64,000 nt of DNA, from the NCBI GenBank assembly GCA_012931725.1, contig CM022949.1, positions 1,927,439 through 1,991,438 on the forward strand. Direction: 5' to 3'. How positions within the stretch are numbered: position 1 is the first letter of the stretch; the number at the start of each line of letters is the position of its first letter. The notes beneath the pieces are model-generated. The model did not search any database. It was not told the origin of the DNA and saw only the letters and a list, made by a program, of their open reading frames with translations. This DNA comes from Litsea cubeba (lineage: Eukaryota; Streptophyta; Magnoliopsida; Laurales; Lauraceae). Position numbers and translations under genes: made by a program. This document shows, piece after piece, positions 11,465-23,884 of this stretch.

Positions 11465-12244
11465 TGTGGGGGTAAGAAATATCCTATGATCTTCTTACAT
11501 ACCTTAGTGGGAAAGGTGCTAGGAATGGCTGGCATGAAGAAAAGTAATGGAGCCATGAAGGACAGAAAAAGAGGAAAATGAATGACCACTAATGACTGGC
11601 ATGAAGAAGAGTAAACAGGGTCTTGGATTAAAGGAAAAACATCCATGATCTAAAAGGTAACGCTTCTCAATTAAGAGACCCCAACCGTTATCAATTACAC
11701 AATAAAGAAGAACATGTGCAGAAAAGAGAAAAAGGATATAAGGAAGAAAGAAGAGAAATGAGAGGTATGCAATTTCTGAACCACAACTCTAATCAGAAAG
11801 AGAGTATGATTCCAGAAGCTAACTTAAGCATAGGAGGATCCTCGATCAGACTACCCGATCGAGTCTTCACTGTGTTTTTCTTTGAAACAGGAATACTATC
11901 AAGAGACATCGCGCGTGCGAAAAGAAGGAAAACAAACAAAGTCTTCACTCTGTTCAGGTCAAGAAGAAGGAGGGAGGTCTCCGTTGCGGAGCAGAGACAA
12001 GCTGAACTGACCTGCTTTCCTCAGAGCCGAGCACATACAAGTCGAGCTGACCTGCTTCCTCGGAGCCAAGCAGAGACAAGCCGAGCTTGCTGAGCTGAGC
12101 CAATAAGCTCATTAGCTGACCAATCAAAATCAACACTTACAACAGGTATGAAGATCTGCTCAGGACAACCAAAAGGAGGGAAATCTCCATCGCCAAGCAG
12201 AGCCAATCTGCTCGGCCGCTGATCAATCAAAATCAGACAGTACA
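11465..12244 (+). repeat. 5' LTR of the Gypsy element
   Basis: Begins TGTGGGGGTAAG and ends CAGTACA; 780 bp. It aligns end to end with 15066-15846. Confidence 0.9.
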
Positions 12245-12246
12245 AT

Positions 12247-12264
12247 TGGCGTCGTTTGTGGGAA
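12247..12264 (+). other. Primer-binding site of the Gypsy element
   Basis: TGGCGTCGTTTGTGGGAA lies two bases after the 5' LTR. It resembles the TGGCGCC-type primer sites of plant Gypsy elements, with a substitution. The tRNA was not identified by search. Confidence 0.6.
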
Positions 12265-12310
12265 GCGAAAGAGGAAAATCATCCACTGACGCTTCTTCTT
12301 ACTGAGAAAT

Positions 12311-13735
12311 ATGGCGGATCAAGAGCTTGGTCTCGGATCACAGCACCAAGCTGGACGCTCTCAGTCTCAAATAGAGGCAACACAGAATAATGGATAAAGA
12401 AGACGCACGGGAAGGATCCTGTAATCAACCATATACTGACAATGACTGGACCGTCCCCTTTTCAAGCAAGAAAGGATGGATCCGGTCAGAAGTTTACCGC
12501 GCTGATTCAAGCAACGCCATAAACTCACCATCCGTGGATAAACTACAAAGAGAACCCCTCCAGAGGCATGGTCATGAACACCAGGTACTAGTTCCACTAC
12601 GGGATGCATTTGTCCGCCTGGAGCAATCTTGCAAAGAAGCTGTTCGGGACCTGACATAGGGAATGAGGATGAAGCAGCAAAAGGAAAAGCCCAACTGTCT
12701 GTTGCTGGAATTGGAGGCCACAAAGGAGGCGCAGGGACACTCCCCATGTCCGGAGGATTCTTGGAAAGGTTCGGCAACCACCCATGAAATCCGACGAATA
12801 GAGCGCCGAAGTAGCACCGATGTACGGGGGCCCAGAAGTCACCATTATAAATCAGAAGCTTGGCGAGTAAGAGCTAAGGCCAGAGAAGGAGATGAAAGGA
12901 GTAGGACTTCAAGCTCCCAACAACGAAGAGAGGAGGAGACTGAAGTCCAAACACGGGGCGCTAAAAACGGTGGGGTTCCAAGAAATAAAACAATTCCAAG
13001 GGCGCTTGCCGAAGAAGACGTACAAGCCCTCATCGAAAAGGCGTTAACAAACCAAAAACCCCCTCGGGAGAATCCGACCAGAGTAAGGTACTTGGGAAGT
13101 GAACGGAACTTCATATCTCCCTTTTCAAAGGAGATAGAAAAAGTTGACCCACCTCGGCTATTCTCAACTCCGAAGCTGAGGACCTATGATGGCACTTCCG
13201 ATCTCGCCAACCACATCCAGCATTACCAGCATTCCATGGCGTTGTGGATAGGGAATGGGCCACTGATGTGCAAGGTTTTCCCTTTGAGTTTGGGAGAATG
13301 GCCTTGAAATGGTTCTCCTGCTTAGAGCTTAGATCGATCTATAGCTTTCGGGAGCTTGCTGGATCTTTTGTTACTCGTTTTGTAATAAATTCCGAGTAGC
13401 CCAGGGACATTGGGGCATTGTTGTCCCTTAAGAAGCAGAGCTCGGAGAGCTTGAAGGAGTTCAACGCTCGTTATTGACGCCTCTATAATGAGGTAGAAGG
13501 GACTAACGAATAAGTAGTTGTGGCAACCTTCAAGCTCGGGCTGCCAAATGAGAGTCAGCTTCGCCAGTCGATGACAAAGAGATCCCCGACCACAAAAGGA
13601 GAGATGATAGAGCGGATCGAAGAGTTCATAAAATTGGAAGAAGACATGGGAGAAATAGGCGTATCAGATGAGCACCGAGCCGAGCATAGTAAACAAGTCT
13701 GGGCGAAGGAAAGCAGAGTTCTCGTTTTCAGATGA
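12311..13735 (+). pseudogene. Degenerate Gypsy gag
   Basis: An ATG at 12311 (MADQELGLGSQHQ...) opens a gag-like frame that stops after about 28 codons. Better-preserved pieces follow. The frame 12663-13307 has a basic middle and ends in the retrotransposon gag signature (YDGTSDLANHIQHYQ, then 'LSLGEW'). After a stop, other frames give 'WFSCLELRSIYSFRELAGSFVTRF' style capsid sequence with further stops near 13398, 13477 and 13512. A last piece at 13520-13735 holds 'TKGEMIERIEEFIKLEED'. Frame changes and stops show that it cannot make one protein. Confidence 0.75.
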
Positions 13736-14242
13736 AGACTTGAGAGATGTAGTCCAGCTCCACAATGATGCCCTAGTAATGACTTTATGAGTATAGGGGT
13801 ATGGTGTACGGAGGATGCTCATAGATCTAGAAAGCTCATCAGAAATTTTGTTTGCCGAGCTATTTGATAACCTCGGGTCGAAGCACTCAGATTTAAGGTC
13901 GACATGGATACCCCTGTTCGGATTCAGTGGCCAAGTAGCACACCTGATGGCGTGATAACCGTTCAGGTTGGCGCAGGGCCCGTTCGCTTAGATGTGGAAC
14001 TTCTGGTGGTAGATGTGCCATCTCCCTACAACGCCATTATGGGGCGAACATGGATTCATCACATGAGGGCGATGCAGTCGACCTATCACCAAAAGATCCA
14101 CTTCCCGACGTTGAAAGGAACCACGAAAATCAAAGGAGATCGAGTAGCATCCAGAAGTTGTCTGATTGCTATAATCAAAGGAAAGGCGAAAAGTGCATAT
14201 GCTCAGAAAGAAAGGCCGATAAAAAATAGCAACTATAGTTAA
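13736..14242 (+). pseudogene. Degenerate retroviral-type aspartic protease, active site lost
   Basis: 'HNDALVMTL' and 'RRMLIDLESSSEILF' correspond to the plant Gypsy protease region, where the family has a D-S/T-G-S-S core. Here the triad position reads D-L-E, so the catalytic motif is gone. The later part (13904-14242) keeps the family tail 'YNAIMGRTWIHHMRAMQSTYHQK' in an open frame. Internal stops occur near 13788-13797. No pol follows, and sequence from 14243 to the polypurine tract near 15030-15064 is unrecognised. Confidence 0.65.
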
Positions 14243-15065
14243 GTCAGCCAGAGGTCAGAGATCAAATTGCCGACCTAATTGACAAGGCCGTAGAGGAGCT
14301 AAAAAAGGTTTCGATAAATGAAGAAGATCAGGAGCGGTACTGAATGGTTAGATCATCTATATCCGAGGACAAGCAGAGCAGTTTAGTTCGGCTACTCAAT
14401 CAGAGCTTCGATGTTTTGCTTGGACTCCGCATGCGACCCCAGTCACGGCAAGCTATGTCCGACCTGGGAAAGACCATATAGGGTCACCTTGGCTGGAGGA
14501 ACATGAGCTTATCAACTATAAAAACTTGAAGGGAAGGCACTGGCAAGGCCGTGGAACAAAACGAATTAAAAAAATTATGTTTCTCATCTTTGTACCAAAG
14601 AATTCATCAGCTTTTTATCACTTATAAGACTTTTGTGGTTTATGTTCTTGTGCCAAGAATGGAATCAAAGTTTTAATCTTCTTTGTACCAAAGAATTTGG
14701 AAATTTTGTATCTTGCCTAATTATCTTGTTAATATTCTTGTGTCAAGGGTAGAGGATCCGTGGTAGGGCATTCCCTATCAGGGACAACCTCACAGAAATA
14801 AGGCCAAGGCCTAGCAATTAAAGGGCGACATAGGGCCCACTACTTCGTACCGAAGGATAAAAACCTAACTGGGAAGAGCCCAAACTAGGTACGCTGCACT
14901 AATCTCTTTTTTAACTAATAGCTAGGCATGACGATGCAAGTAGGCCAAAAAGAGAGTTCGGAGAGAACAAACAGTGGCGGTAGAAACAAGAGATCTCTTT
15001 CAAGGCCCCCCTTTCTTCTCAAAAATGGAAAAGAAGAAAAGGGGCTGGGGGGGGGGGGGGGCAAT

Positions 15066-15846
15066 TGTGGGGGAAAGAAATATCCCATGATCTTCTCACA
15101 TACCTTAGTGGGAAAGGTGCTAGGAATGGTTGGCATGAAGAGAAGTAATGGAGCCATGAATGGCAGAAAAAGAGGGAAATGAGTGACCACTAATGGCTGG
15201 CATGAAGAAGAGTAAATAGGGTCCTGGATTAAAGGAAAAACGCCCATGATCTAACAGGTAACGCTTCTCAATTAAGAGACCCCAGCCGTTATCAGTTACA
15301 CAATAAAGAAGAACGTGTGCAGAAAAGAGAAAAAGGATATAAGGAAGAAAGAAGAGAAAGGAGAGGTATGCAATTTTTGAACCACAACTCTAATCAGAAC
15401 GAGAACACGGTTTCAGAAGCTAACTTAAGCATCGGAGGATCCTCGATCGAACCACCCGATCGAGTCCTCGCTGTGTTTTTCTTTGAAATAGAAATACTAT
15501 CAAGAGACATCGCGCTTGCGAGAAGAAGGAAAACAAATAGAGTCTTCACTCTGTTCAGGTCAAGAAGAAGGAGGGAGGTCTCCGTTGCCGAGCAGAGACA
15601 AACCGAGCTGACCTACTTTCCTCGGAGCCGACCAGAGACAAGCCGAGCTGACCTGCTTCCTCGGAGCAGAGTAGAGACAGGCCGAGATTGCCGAGCTGAG
15701 CCAATCAACTCATCAGCTGACCAATCAAAACCAGCACTTACAACAGGTAGGAAGATCTGCTCAGGACAACCAGAATGAGGAGAAATCTCCATCGCCAAGC
15801 AGAGCCAATCTGCTCGGCTGCTGATCAATCAAAATTAGACCTTACA
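15066..15846 (+). repeat. 3' LTR of the Gypsy element
   Basis: Begins TGTGGGGGAAAG and ends CCTTACA. It is preceded by a purine tract with a run of about 15 G (15047-15061), which is the expected polypurine-tract position. Confidence 0.9.
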
Positions 15847-17519
15847 ATCTTCTTTCTTAATTAGGGGGCGTTTGTCCTTTACACATGGGATATATAAATA
15901 CAATTTACACATGTAAAAGATGAATATTCAAATTTTAAGTATATAACGTTTATACATGTGTTTCCTTTTACAACGTTTGTCTAATAACACTATTTTCGCA
16001 TCATTTACACATGTGATTTATTTTTCTATGCTTGTTTCTATGATATATGTATTTGTAAGGATTTTGTAAATGATAATTATTAATCATTAAATTATATTCT
16101 ACTATAATAATATGAAAGAAGATAAAAAAAGTTTGATTTATATCAAATTTTTCATTTGCATTTTAGATCCTTAAAAAAGAACATGTTTTTCAACATGAAA
16201 TATATTTTTCAAAAATAGATATTTCTATCAATGATCACCTTTTAAAAAAATACATTCCAACATATTTGACTAAGGAAATAAGAGTTTATAGTTGGATGGT
16301 TAAGAAAAATAGGATTATTATTAATTTTTTATTAATTAATATTTAGTTTAACATTATCTTAATTTATTATTTGATTTGCATAAAACTTAACCCATGCATC
16401 TCCCCTGTTTTTTGCTAATATTAATCAATTATAAAAAGTTCTTAAAATGAGTATTTTATTGCTAAGTCCAATTATATTAAAAGTGCCACAAATTTATTAT
16501 GGTTAGATAAAATTGCTTTTATACATTATTTTTGAATGATACCATAATGCTATATAAAATACATTCTTCATTTTCTCTTACATTCATTTATACATATTTA
16601 TATATTTTTAAAGTAATACAATAATAAATAATTTTAGAAAAGTCATTGAGATATTGGAAGAAAATCTAATAAGAGAAGAGAAGATAGATAATCAAATTCT
16701 GAAAGAATAAACCTACAAAGTTGTAAGACCCCGTCCCGAGTTAATCAAGATTAACTCTCATTAATCTGAATTAACGCTAATTAACCATGTTTAATTAGAG
16801 TAATAAAGGAAAATGGTCAATTGATATTGGATTAGCCTAAATTGAATGATTTAGGCTTAATGAGATGACACCTAAGGATGGTAAATGAATTAAATGGAGT
16901 TTTGAACTCAAGCATAAAATTAAAGGACTTTTATGTAAATACGAAATTTCACGTATTTCGTCGAATACGGAAACTCTCGATACCAACACGCGTATCTCGA
17001 GGAGTATGTTTACTTTCGAATAAAGGCTCGAAGTTGTTTGACAAATATTGGATCAAGTGATCCTTCATTTGACTCAAATTGTAATAAGTAAAGAAGAGGA
17101 AGACTTAGTTGCAAAACTTAAGCTTATATAAGCTTAAGAAATGACTCAAAGGAGTCATTCTTCTCATTTCTCCAAACCCTAGCCCCTTTCATTTTCTTCT
17201 TCTTCATTTCTAACTTCTTTCTCCCAATACTTGTGTCAAGAGTGGAGATTAGAAGCTCATCAGTAAGGTTTGAAGAGCCTCCATCATCTTCTTCATCTCC
17301 CTCAAGTTTGTTTTCAATTGTGAAGACTCAAAGCTTGGGGTAAAAGGGGTTTTTATCTCAAAACTCAAGCTAAAACAAGGGGTTTTCATCAATAAACCTT
17401 CAATCAAGGCAAGTACTTACATGTTTTTATGAATTATGATGTATTAGAATGATTAGAGTATAAATGGATCAAAGCCAGAAGTTTGGCTTCAGAAAACCTG
17501 AAGCTCGAACTGAGCTTCT

Positions 17520-17855
17520 TTGCGCTATCGATCGACCGACAAGTCGACCGACGAGTGAACCGACAGGTATAGAACCTGTTTTCATTGAATTTCAGTCCTC
17601 TGAAATTCGAACCGATGCATGGTCGGTCAACCGACGACCTGACCGACGTTGTAAATATAGGAATTCGTGTCTCTGGTTTTCGAACCGAGAAAACAAACCG
17701 ATGCGACCGACTCATGTCGGTCAACCGACAGAATATATGTCGGTCAACCGACGTACAAGTACAGGAAGTTCGTGTCTCGGGAATTCTGACCGACGTGATG
17801 CCGGTCAGCCGACATGGAGCTATCGGTCAGCCGACAGCTGACCGACGTGCTGACC
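17520..17855. repeat. GTCGGTCAACCGAC-type repeats inside the solo LTR
   Basis: Multiple copies of 'ccgacc', 'gtcggtcaaccgac' and 'cggtcagccgac' in both orientations over about 330 bp. This dyad-rich array resembles in style the palindromic array of the Copia LTR. Confidence 0.7.
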
Positions 17856-18409
17856 GACAGTGAAGGAAATTTCATATTTGGAATATGATTTCCCTGTTTC
17901 GAAGCCTAATTTATACAGGCTGTTTATTGTTAATGTATAAGCCTACATAGGTGTAAACTAAGTTCTTCGAATGCACAATTCAATATTTAAAGTGATGTTC
18001 ATCAAGAATAACACGTGCATTGGATAACGAAAGTTTCACTCATTTGTTTGGTTTAGACGTCTGCATAGTGTTGTATAGAGTTGTATAGACTTAAATTTGA
18101 TTTCCGCATTCAATGGTATTATGATTCTTAAGCTCAATGTCGAGCTATGCTATTTAATGTTTCATAAAGCTCATATAGAGCTGAACTACATTGATTACAT
18201 GAGATGAATGAATAGCCTAATACTAGACCGTAATTCCCTAAGCTCATTCTTGAGCTATACTAACATAATGAATTGAATTGTTGAATGAATAGAATGTAAT
18301 GAAGAATTAATAATTCCTACTGCAGTAGATGATCTAGGAGCCTTCCGGAGCTCCGTGGTGATACCAGTGATCTCTGATCAAGACACTGGAAATCCCACAC
18401 CTCATAGGC

Positions 18410-18605
18410 AAAATTGGATCAGAGCCAGGTGGCGCGAGTCCATGAGCTGGGGCAACATGTAGGTCAGAGCCAGGTGGCGCGAGCCCATGACCAACACGTA
18501 GGCCAGAGCCAGGTGGCGCGAACCCATAAACCATGAAGAACACAACTCATATAATAAAGCCTTGAGGCAACATGTAGGCCAGAGCCAGGTGGCGTGAGCC
18601 CATGA
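18410..18605. repeat. Short tandem-like repeats inside the solo LTR
   Basis: Four copies of 'agagccaggtggcg(c/t)gag' with 'cccatga' following, spaced about 45-95 bases apart. Confidence 0.75.
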
Positions 18606-19835
18606 GCCAAAGAGGATTATATTATAAATATTATTTATAACTGACTGATATTGTTGTTAACAGAAATACAGAACAGCTTTCGTTTGAAAGCATAAAATGA
18701 GATGAAATATAAATCTATTATTATAGTCATAAGTAATGGTTATTACTTGATTCTACTGTTTATATCTGTGTAATATAGAATTATATCGACTCATATAGAA
18801 CTGTTAAATTGGTAAATTGACAGGTTCTTATATATGTGATTATTGATTAATAATATGATAGCATATACTATCATAGAATTGTATGTACATTGTTGAACCG
18901 TCGTGTTCACGATGTTATTGATGACATCGCATGCCCTGTTGTCCGCGCCATCAGCAGAGGATATTGATCGAAGGATGTAAATATTTGGAGTGCGAATCGA
19001 CTAAAACTATTCTGGAAATGTTTGGAAGGTTTTGTTTTATAGGTTTGACATACAAGTAGATGTCTCCTGCATTGTATATAAATATGCAGTGGTTGATTTT
19101 ATTATATCAGAAATGTATGTGTAAATGACCTTTACTTTTGGTAAAGGAACTCATATAATTAATAGTATTTTGTCAATGTATATTTCCGCCATTGTATACA
19201 GTTGACAGGTATGGTATTTGATATCCCTTGTGGATTTCGTTTTAACTTTATGTTAATTCGGAGTTTACGGGAGTAAGTATGCATTCGCGACTCGGGGTTT
19301 GTCCGAGCTAATCAGATCTCGGGACCGGGGTCGCGACAAAAGTAAATAGATTTTATAAAGTTATTTTTTTATAGCAAGGCAAGAGATATAAATAAAGAGA
19401 TTACCTTCATAAAAGGGGATGAGATGCAGTGAGGGTTTTCATTCATAGGTTTCATCGGCTTTTATTATTATTTTGTAAATGCGTTGGAGGGGGGTTTCGA
19501 ACTCAGAATCTCTTTGATAGAAATGCCTCTTTTATGATTATTTTTCTAAATGAGTTAGAGGGTGGTTTCGAACCCAAAACCACACTTTGACGGAAACTAC
19601 CCCAAAACCAAACCGTCCGCCTCCAACGGGTATTCTTTGAAATCACATGTGCTTTGGTATATTCTCTTTTCCCTCCTAAACAGGTGTTCAAATCGTGGTA
19701 TGAAAATGGGCTCATTTACACATCTGATTTACACACAATATGAGTAAATACTTGTAGACAAACATTAATGATAAGTAAATATTACGCATATTCCCTATTT
19801 ACATATTTAAATGGGCGTAGACAAACGACACCTTA

Positions 19836-20218
19836 GTGATAATTTATCCTTGATATAGTAGTCAGCTTGGATTTGTTTCTATCTATGTAATCAACACCTC
19901 TATTTAGGAGAGAAGAATTAATGAAAAAGGTACCAAAATTTATCCTTAAACTTTGTGTTTGCATAAGGAGGCTGTCCAATCTCGAATTGGATGTTGGGAG
20001 GCTGTCCAACCTTGAATTGGACAGTCTATCTCTCTTCTCTTTAGGTACTACCTATATCACATCATTTATAGACCACGGCGGTACCTGCCTCTAGAGGACT
20101 CTCCTTAGAAAGTGAATTTGTTTTCTTTTTTTTTATTAAAAGAGAATTTCCATGACAAACTAAAAACATCTACAAAACCAAGATTAAAATTAGAATCTAT
20201 GATGAAACATATAGATCC
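19836..20218. other. Spacer, no gene seen
   Basis: Contains a small direct repeat ('ggaggctgtccaa' twice near 19967-20030). Otherwise unrecognised. Confidence 0.4.
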
Positions 20219-22454
20219 TGTAAAAACATATAGAAAATAAGATCATTCACAGTTGCAGGTGCCTATTTCGTGGGGACAAGAGTAGTGGCTAGATCAAAAA
20301 TAATGAGAAATGCAATTCTCATTAATTGAGTCTTTAATCCTAGTGGCTTCTACAGTTGTGCTGGATAGACAAACATGCTTGGCTTTCCATGATTAGCATA
20401 TGAAGATAGACAGTTATGACCTAAGCCCACTATCCACGTGATATTGTCTGCTTTGACCACTGCTTTGACCAAGGCTTCATGGCTTTAAAATTGGTCATGT
20501 TGGGGTTTAGTTCGCGCATATACACCCTCATTTCTCTAATAGAACAAGGTTTTTTTCTTGTTCGGACTACATTCCAAAGAAGACAGATTTTCTCCTCAAT
20601 GAATCCTGGAGAAGAGGTAGCCACGTATCATTCCTTGAAATTCTTTTCAGCGGCCTAAGAGTAATTTGATTAAGGAACCAAAGGGCTTCAGAACCCTAGG
20701 ACAAAAGTGTTCGCTCAACTGAGACCCATTCTCGATAGGGCGAGGGGCTTCAGAAACGTACTCGACAGAGCTTCAGGGTGGTTTCAATGGCGGTCATTCC
20801 CCTTGCTTTCATGGGATTTTCTACCATCTATCAGGGCCTTCCAATGCTACCTATTCCACCTATCTCATTTCCAAATTAAGGGCCATTAATACAAATCAGT
20901 ACCGTTAAAATCCATTAAGCTAGTGCTTAAAAAAGGGATTATCTACATAATAGATGCCATGAATCGACAAGCAAAATCATAAGATATAGCTACAAACACT
21001 TATTCACAATTGCCTTTATTAGCCTACCATAAAAATCCCCTTTTTGGTGCATAGGGTTTTTGCCAAATCTTGCACCTCCTCTCACCAAACCAAGCTATAC
21101 CCATTTTTCCTACATTCCAAACAAGAAGAAAAACACCTATTAGTCTTAGATGCATGCTCCTAGTGAATGGCAAAGAAACGACATGGAGGATGGAAGATGG
21201 GTAGCTTAGAACCCCTAACTACGAATCCCTATTCTAGCAAGCCTAGTCTATTCACTGCATCCACCATAAGATTCATCAGTCCAACCAAATACATTGAATG
21301 ACATAATGCATAAAAATTAAAATAAAAAAATGGAAGAAATGGATTTTAGTTATTTAATTGTGCAATTATAGCTTTGCTTAACGCCATTAAAAAAGATCAA
21401 GACCACCATACCAAGTGCGCACTGTCACTACATACAAACATTCGGTGTTGACCCATTGGTGAAAACCAAGATCCCACACACTTGATTCTTATTTGAAAGA
21501 CCCATAACAAGCAAATAAGAATTACACCATTATTTGAACTAAAAAAAATACATCACACCTTGCCCTAGATACATGCAACACTAAACGGAGGAGAATGACT
21601 CACGGTCTCGTACGATGATCCAACCGGCTTTCATTTCGCAATCTGAATCCGAGGTTAGGAAGATGATGATGAGACTGGTTAGGATGTGGTATTAGCTGGT
21701 TAGGGTGGTGGAGTGGACCCGAGGTGGTGGTGTGCCTTAGGGAAGGGCCTTGAGTGAAGAGGATGGAAGGAGGAGAGGTGGAGAAGGGTAGAGAAGATGG
21801 AGAGATGGGTTGTGAGCCACACCCTCACCGTCGCCTTGTACACACAGAGAAGTTCTCCTCAAAGAAGTCTCTCTCCCCCTCTTTTTATATGAATCCAAAG
21901 GAGACAATGGTAACTCATCTTTCGGCGGTCCACATGGGTATTGCAGTTGTGTCAGTTTCAAGTGAGGCTGCAGTGGTCCATAACTGTAGGTGTAGGTCCC
22001 ACATGATCTTCAGATTTTCCTTCATCATTAAATCTTGGGAGATTATTTCTGAACTTGTTCATGATATTTTTCACTCCTTGTGGGTCCGGCCTATTTTCTT
22101 AATAAACCTAGACAAAAGTGAATTTTGATCATAAAATGACAATTCTATAACATCATTTTATCTAATTTTTCCTACTCTGACCAATGGTGAAATGATCTCA
22201 TGATTCCTTGTAAATGGTGATTAATCAATGAATGTTCGACATGAATTCAAACTTTGATGAATGAAAACATAAAATCATGCATTTTTAAGAACTTAACTTA
22301 TTAATAGGTATGATGGGCCCAACATGCATATATGGAGAATGTTATGCATGATGAGGGCTACTCAATCCACCTAATTATGATATAAAACTAGACTAATTAA
22401 CACTAATCTCCATTAGTTACACTAACCCACCTATTTAAGGCCAGGGGCCTTACA
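20219..22454 (-). mobile_element. Possible solo LTR, 2.2 kb
   Basis: On the minus strand it starts TGTAAGGCCCCTGGCC (at 22454), like the other solo LTRs here, and on the plus strand it starts TG at 20219. AGATCC lies on both sides (20213-20218 and 22455-22460). A likely coding remnant is cut off exactly at the 22455 edge. The 6-bp match could be chance and the left boundary is weak. Confidence 0.4.
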
Positions 22455-22640
22455 AGATCCACCTGAATACTATGTGGTCTGGGTTTCTTTAGGTCAATGT
22501 TAACACATATTCTTGCATTAGTTGGAAACCTTTGAGATGTCGATTTCCAATGGAGTTTGCTATGGTGAAGATGGTGTTCCCACTCCAACAATGGATGGGA
22601 AGTCCTCAGCCAGTCAAATGAATCCAGGCCTAGAACCCCA
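22455..22640 (-). pseudogene. Possible LINE ORF1 remnant
   Basis: The minus-strand frame gives 'RFPTNARICVNIDLKKPRP', similar to the 'ARVCVEIDL.KPLP' stretch of plant L1-type ORF1 (DUF4283-like). Only about 60 residues survive, and no zinc knuckle or endonuclease is seen nearby. It is interrupted at 22455 by the possible solo LTR. The assignment rests on this motif alone. Confidence 0.35.
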
Positions 22641-23884
22641 GGTATGAATTGAATTTTTCTCGTCCATCAACAGGCCCTCTCTTTTGAAGTATGAAATCTC
22701 GAAGGAAACAATCCTTGGTCAGTGAGAGATAAGGCACCTTGTTGGGAGCTTCCAGAGTGAGACTCGAACTCATTCACCATGCACACACTACACAATGACC
22801 ATAACTAACCAAGCAAAAGCAACCACTTACATTAGAATGATGATATTACCCTCATTTTTCTCTAAACTAATTAACATCTCCTGCTACCATTGCTAGTTAA
22901 CTAACAAAGATAATATTAGGTTGTTATTATCCTGCTTCAGGCCCTCCTTACATGGGATCCTGAGACATTGTAGATTGGTTACTAGTTGAGTGCAGCAGTT
23001 GCTTTAGCCCATGGAGTATCTGGACAGAAAAGATGGACATTATCTGCAAAAGCAATTGGAAACTCTACCATGCAAGTTTGGGACTATAGACTTTTCAGTC
23101 CAAATTCTTTTTACAATATTCAGTGGTATATTATAGATAAATAGTGCAACTGAGAACTAGGTGTAGGATACATTCATGTGCCATACTCCATGAATGCATC
23201 CAATTATAACACATTTTATTTTAACTCCACTCAGACATTACATCTAGAACAATACAGATGAGAATCCTCTGAATTTGAAAAATGCAGCATTTAAACACCC
23301 TACAGAGGACAAAAGATCACCCCCACTACATATTAGAGAAACTCCATCTGAATGAAGGATTCGTCTCCGAAGGCCATCTCTGGAGGAAAACCGACCCCAA
23401 CTAAAAATGACACCCAAGACTCAAGACAACATACTCTACTCTAAGTTATATAAAATAAACCCTTGAATTTTATTAAGAAAAGCTAAAAGACCAAAAGATC
23501 AAGAAAGCTAGACAGGGTTGAGGGGGAGAAATATTAGATAACACTGTCTCCAAGGCCCTTTTGTTTCCTTGACTCCAGCATATTCTAGAAGATGCAATGG
23601 TTATCCACATCACCAACTCTCTAAAAGACACAACCCCACTATGCATATACCGACTCAGGTATGGACCAGAAGTTTCACCCAGCCAACTTAGGTGAATGGA
23701 AAACACTGAAGACACATGACCCACTAACTTGCCCATTTGCCCTGCACAAGAGGAAGTGAAGGTGATGTGAAGTGAGGAGTGTAAGAGAGAAGTGCCTGAG
23801 TGATATAAGGAGATGAGAGTGCAAGTGATGGTGGTGCTGGGTGATGTGCAAGTGACAAGTGTAGTGTAGTGTGTGTAGTAAACA
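22641..23884. other. Intergenic region 3' of GLR-A, before the Copia insertion
   Basis: No gene recognised. Around 23140-23330 ('cattcatgtgccatactc', 'gaatgcatcca', 'gacaaaagat') it matches 44335-44480 beyond the GLR-B stop, so it is an old 3' flank of the GLR cluster. Simple AGTG/GTGTAG-rich sequence lies at 23750-23880. Confidence 0.6.
23880..23884. repeat. Target-site duplication of the Copia element, left copy
   Basis: AAACA directly before the LTR start TGAAATACC. The right copy AAACA is at 33650-33654. Confidence 0.9.

Larger units (their letters stand above)
11465..15846 (+). mobile_element. Gypsy-type LTR retrotransposon lacking reverse transcriptase and integrase
   Basis: A 4.38-kb element bounded by LTRs at 11465-12244 and 15066-15846, with the 5-bp target duplication ATCTT (11460-11464 and 15847-15851). 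The interior is only about 2.8 kb. It holds a broken gag and a degenerate protease, but no reverse transcriptase, RNase H or integrase, so it depends on a partner or is dead. In the first 265 or so LTR bases I counted about 18 substitutions between the copies, so the insertion is old. Confidence 0.9.
16722..19338. mobile_element. Nested solo LTR, 2.6 kb
   Basis: Starts TGTAAGACCCCGTCCCGAG and ends GGGTCGCGACA, with the 5-bp direct repeat AAAGT at 16717-16721 and 19339-19343. There is no internal gag-pol and no repeated end. Ends of the style TGTRA(G/C)RCCCC are shared with the 7586-11179 solo LTR, which suggests related Gypsy lineages. Confidence 0.75.
15864..19832. mobile_element. Harbinger-type element split by a nested solo LTR
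   Basis: The ends are GGGGGCGTTTGTC (15864) and, read inward from 19832, GGTGTCGTTTGTC. The TTA target duplication lies at 15861-15863 and 19833-19835. Removing the nested LTR (16722-19338) leaves about 1.35 kb of AT-rich non-coding sequence with several 'ttacacatg' motifs. Two mismatches in a 13-bp terminal repeat keep the call below certain. Confidence 0.65.

Noticed and set aside
12367..13114. Minus-strand frames over the Gypsy gag
   Set aside because: Opposite-strand shadows of gag sequence.
17464..17863. Frames rich in R, D and T inside the nested solo LTR
   Set aside because: Translation of the GTCGGTCAACCGAC-type repeats; no protein family resemblance.
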